Shown here: positions 4,885 through 5,353 of the stretch, one piece after another
Numbering within the stretch: the stretch's first letter is position 1
How the letters are laid out: every line of letters begins with the position of its first letter
Assembly: GCA_018829455.1 (NCBI GenBank)
Contig: JAHJUB010000064.1
Location: 1-5,353, forward strand
Length of the DNA stretch: 5,353 nt
Source: Candidatus Omnitrophota bacterium
GTDB taxonomy: Bacteria > Ratteibacteria > UBA8468 > MWAK01
Direction: 5' to 3'
Program-made: the position numbers and the translations under genes
Notes under the pieces: model-generated
What the model was told of the DNA's origin: nothing
What the model saw: the letters and a program-made list of their open reading frames with translations, nothing else
Databases searched by the model: none

Positions 4885-5353
4885 AACAGAACTGAACTTT
4901 GCTGGTATTAAATTGCGCAACCCCCTGATTCTTCTTTCCGGGACCGCAGGATACGGTAAGGAATTGGGAGAGATAATAGACCTTTCCCGGCTCGGCGGGC
5001 TCATCTGTAAAACAATAACCCTCCTTCCCCGGAAAGGAAACCCGCCGCCCCGAACCGCAGAAACGGCTTCCGGACTGGTTAATTCCATCGGACTGGAAAA
5101 CTCCGGCTTGAAAGCATTCATTAAAGAAGTGGCGCCTTACGTTAAAAACCTGCCCCTTCCGGTTCTGGCCAGTATCGCCGGAGATAAAAAAGAGTTAGCG
5201 CGTATGGCGAAAGAACTGGAGGAAACAGGCTTGGCCGGGTTGGAACTGAACCTTTCCTGTCCCAACGTTTCCGGCGGCTCATTTAATCCGGTTTCACCGG
5301 CTGACTTGTATGTAACAATAAAGGCCGTGCGCCAATCCGTAAAGATGCCTGTC
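4868..5353 (+). CDS. pyrD: Dihydroorotate dehydrogenase catalytic subunit PyrD, class 1B, 3' end beyond the window
   Basis: This enzyme oxidises dihydroorotate to orotate with FMN, the fourth step of UMP synthesis, working with PyrK. The first 162 codons are visible and in frame to the right edge; the family is usually about 300 residues. Motifs in order are LRNPLILLSGTAGYG near the N-terminus, CKTITLLPRKGNPPPR with Lys48 at the FMN site, GLVNSIGLENSG with Asn72 to Asn78, and LELNLSCPNVSGG, where Cys131 is the expected catalytic base. A Cys at this position, not a Ser, and the adjacent pyrK both mark class 1 type B. ATG 4868 lies inside the end of pyrK (17-nt overlap) with GGGG at 4859-4862 as a fair SD, so co-translation is expected. 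Nothing odd is seen in the visible part. Confidence 0.95.
   Translation, partial: MPSVFKTELNFAGIKLRNPLILLSGTAGYGKELGEIIDLSRLGGLICKTITLLPRKGNPPPRTAETASGLVNSIGLENSGLKAFIKEVAPYVKNLPLPVLASIAGDKKELARMAKELEETGLAGLELNLSCPNVSGGSFNPVSPADLYVTIKAVRQSVKMPV

Overview
The window looks like chromosomal DNA of a Gram-negative (diderm) bacterium. The leftmost gene encodes LptD, the outer-membrane protein that inserts lipopolysaccharide, so an LPS-bearing outer membrane is expected. Base composition is intermediate, and CCGG-containing words are very common on both sides of the divergent centre. The NAD-linked (class 1B, PyrK/PyrD) dihydroorotate dehydrogenase fits a bacterium that need not respire. I cannot name the lineage. 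The unusual gene order would suit one of the poorly cultured diderm phyla, but that is a guess. I see no mobile element, CRISPR array, tRNA or rRNA.

Layout: two transcription units diverge from a 117-bp region at 2554-2670. The minus-strand unit is a PfkB/ribokinase-family sugar kinase (2553 to 1600) followed, with a 7-nt overlap, by lptD (1606 down to and past the left edge; 535 codons visible, no frame breaks). The plus-strand unit is a small zinc-ribbon protein with a lysine-rich tail (2671-2907), ribosomal protein bS21 (rpsU, 2937-3119), a phosphofructokinase-like PfkB-family kinase (3155-4096), pyrK (4093-4884) and pyrD (from 4868 past the right edge). The last three genes overlap each other, and no intrinsic terminator is visible inside the unit. 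Every stretch outside the short intergenic gaps is coding.

The divergent region holds the clearest regulatory structure. Two good sigma-70-type promoters point away from each other, with their -35 boxes in the two halves of a 12-bp perfect palindrome. The leftward promoter would place its transcription start almost on the kinase ATG, which predicts a leaderless mRNA and matches the lack of a Shine-Dalgarno (SD) sequence there. The rightward unit begins with two genes that have very strong SD sequences (AAGGGGG), while the other genes have weak ones. Between rpsU and the downstream kinase are two mutually exclusive hairpins, the second ending on the base before the kinase ATG.

Functionally, the right unit joins a translation factor (bS21 and a possible nucleic-acid-binding partner) to sugar-phosphate phosphorylation and the fourth step of pyrimidine synthesis, as in a growth-linked operon. 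The left unit joins a sugar kinase of unknown substrate to LPS export. No single exotic system is evident. The best candidates for new biology are the zinc-ribbon/bS21 pair with its SD pattern and the palindromic divergent promoter with a leaderless arm.
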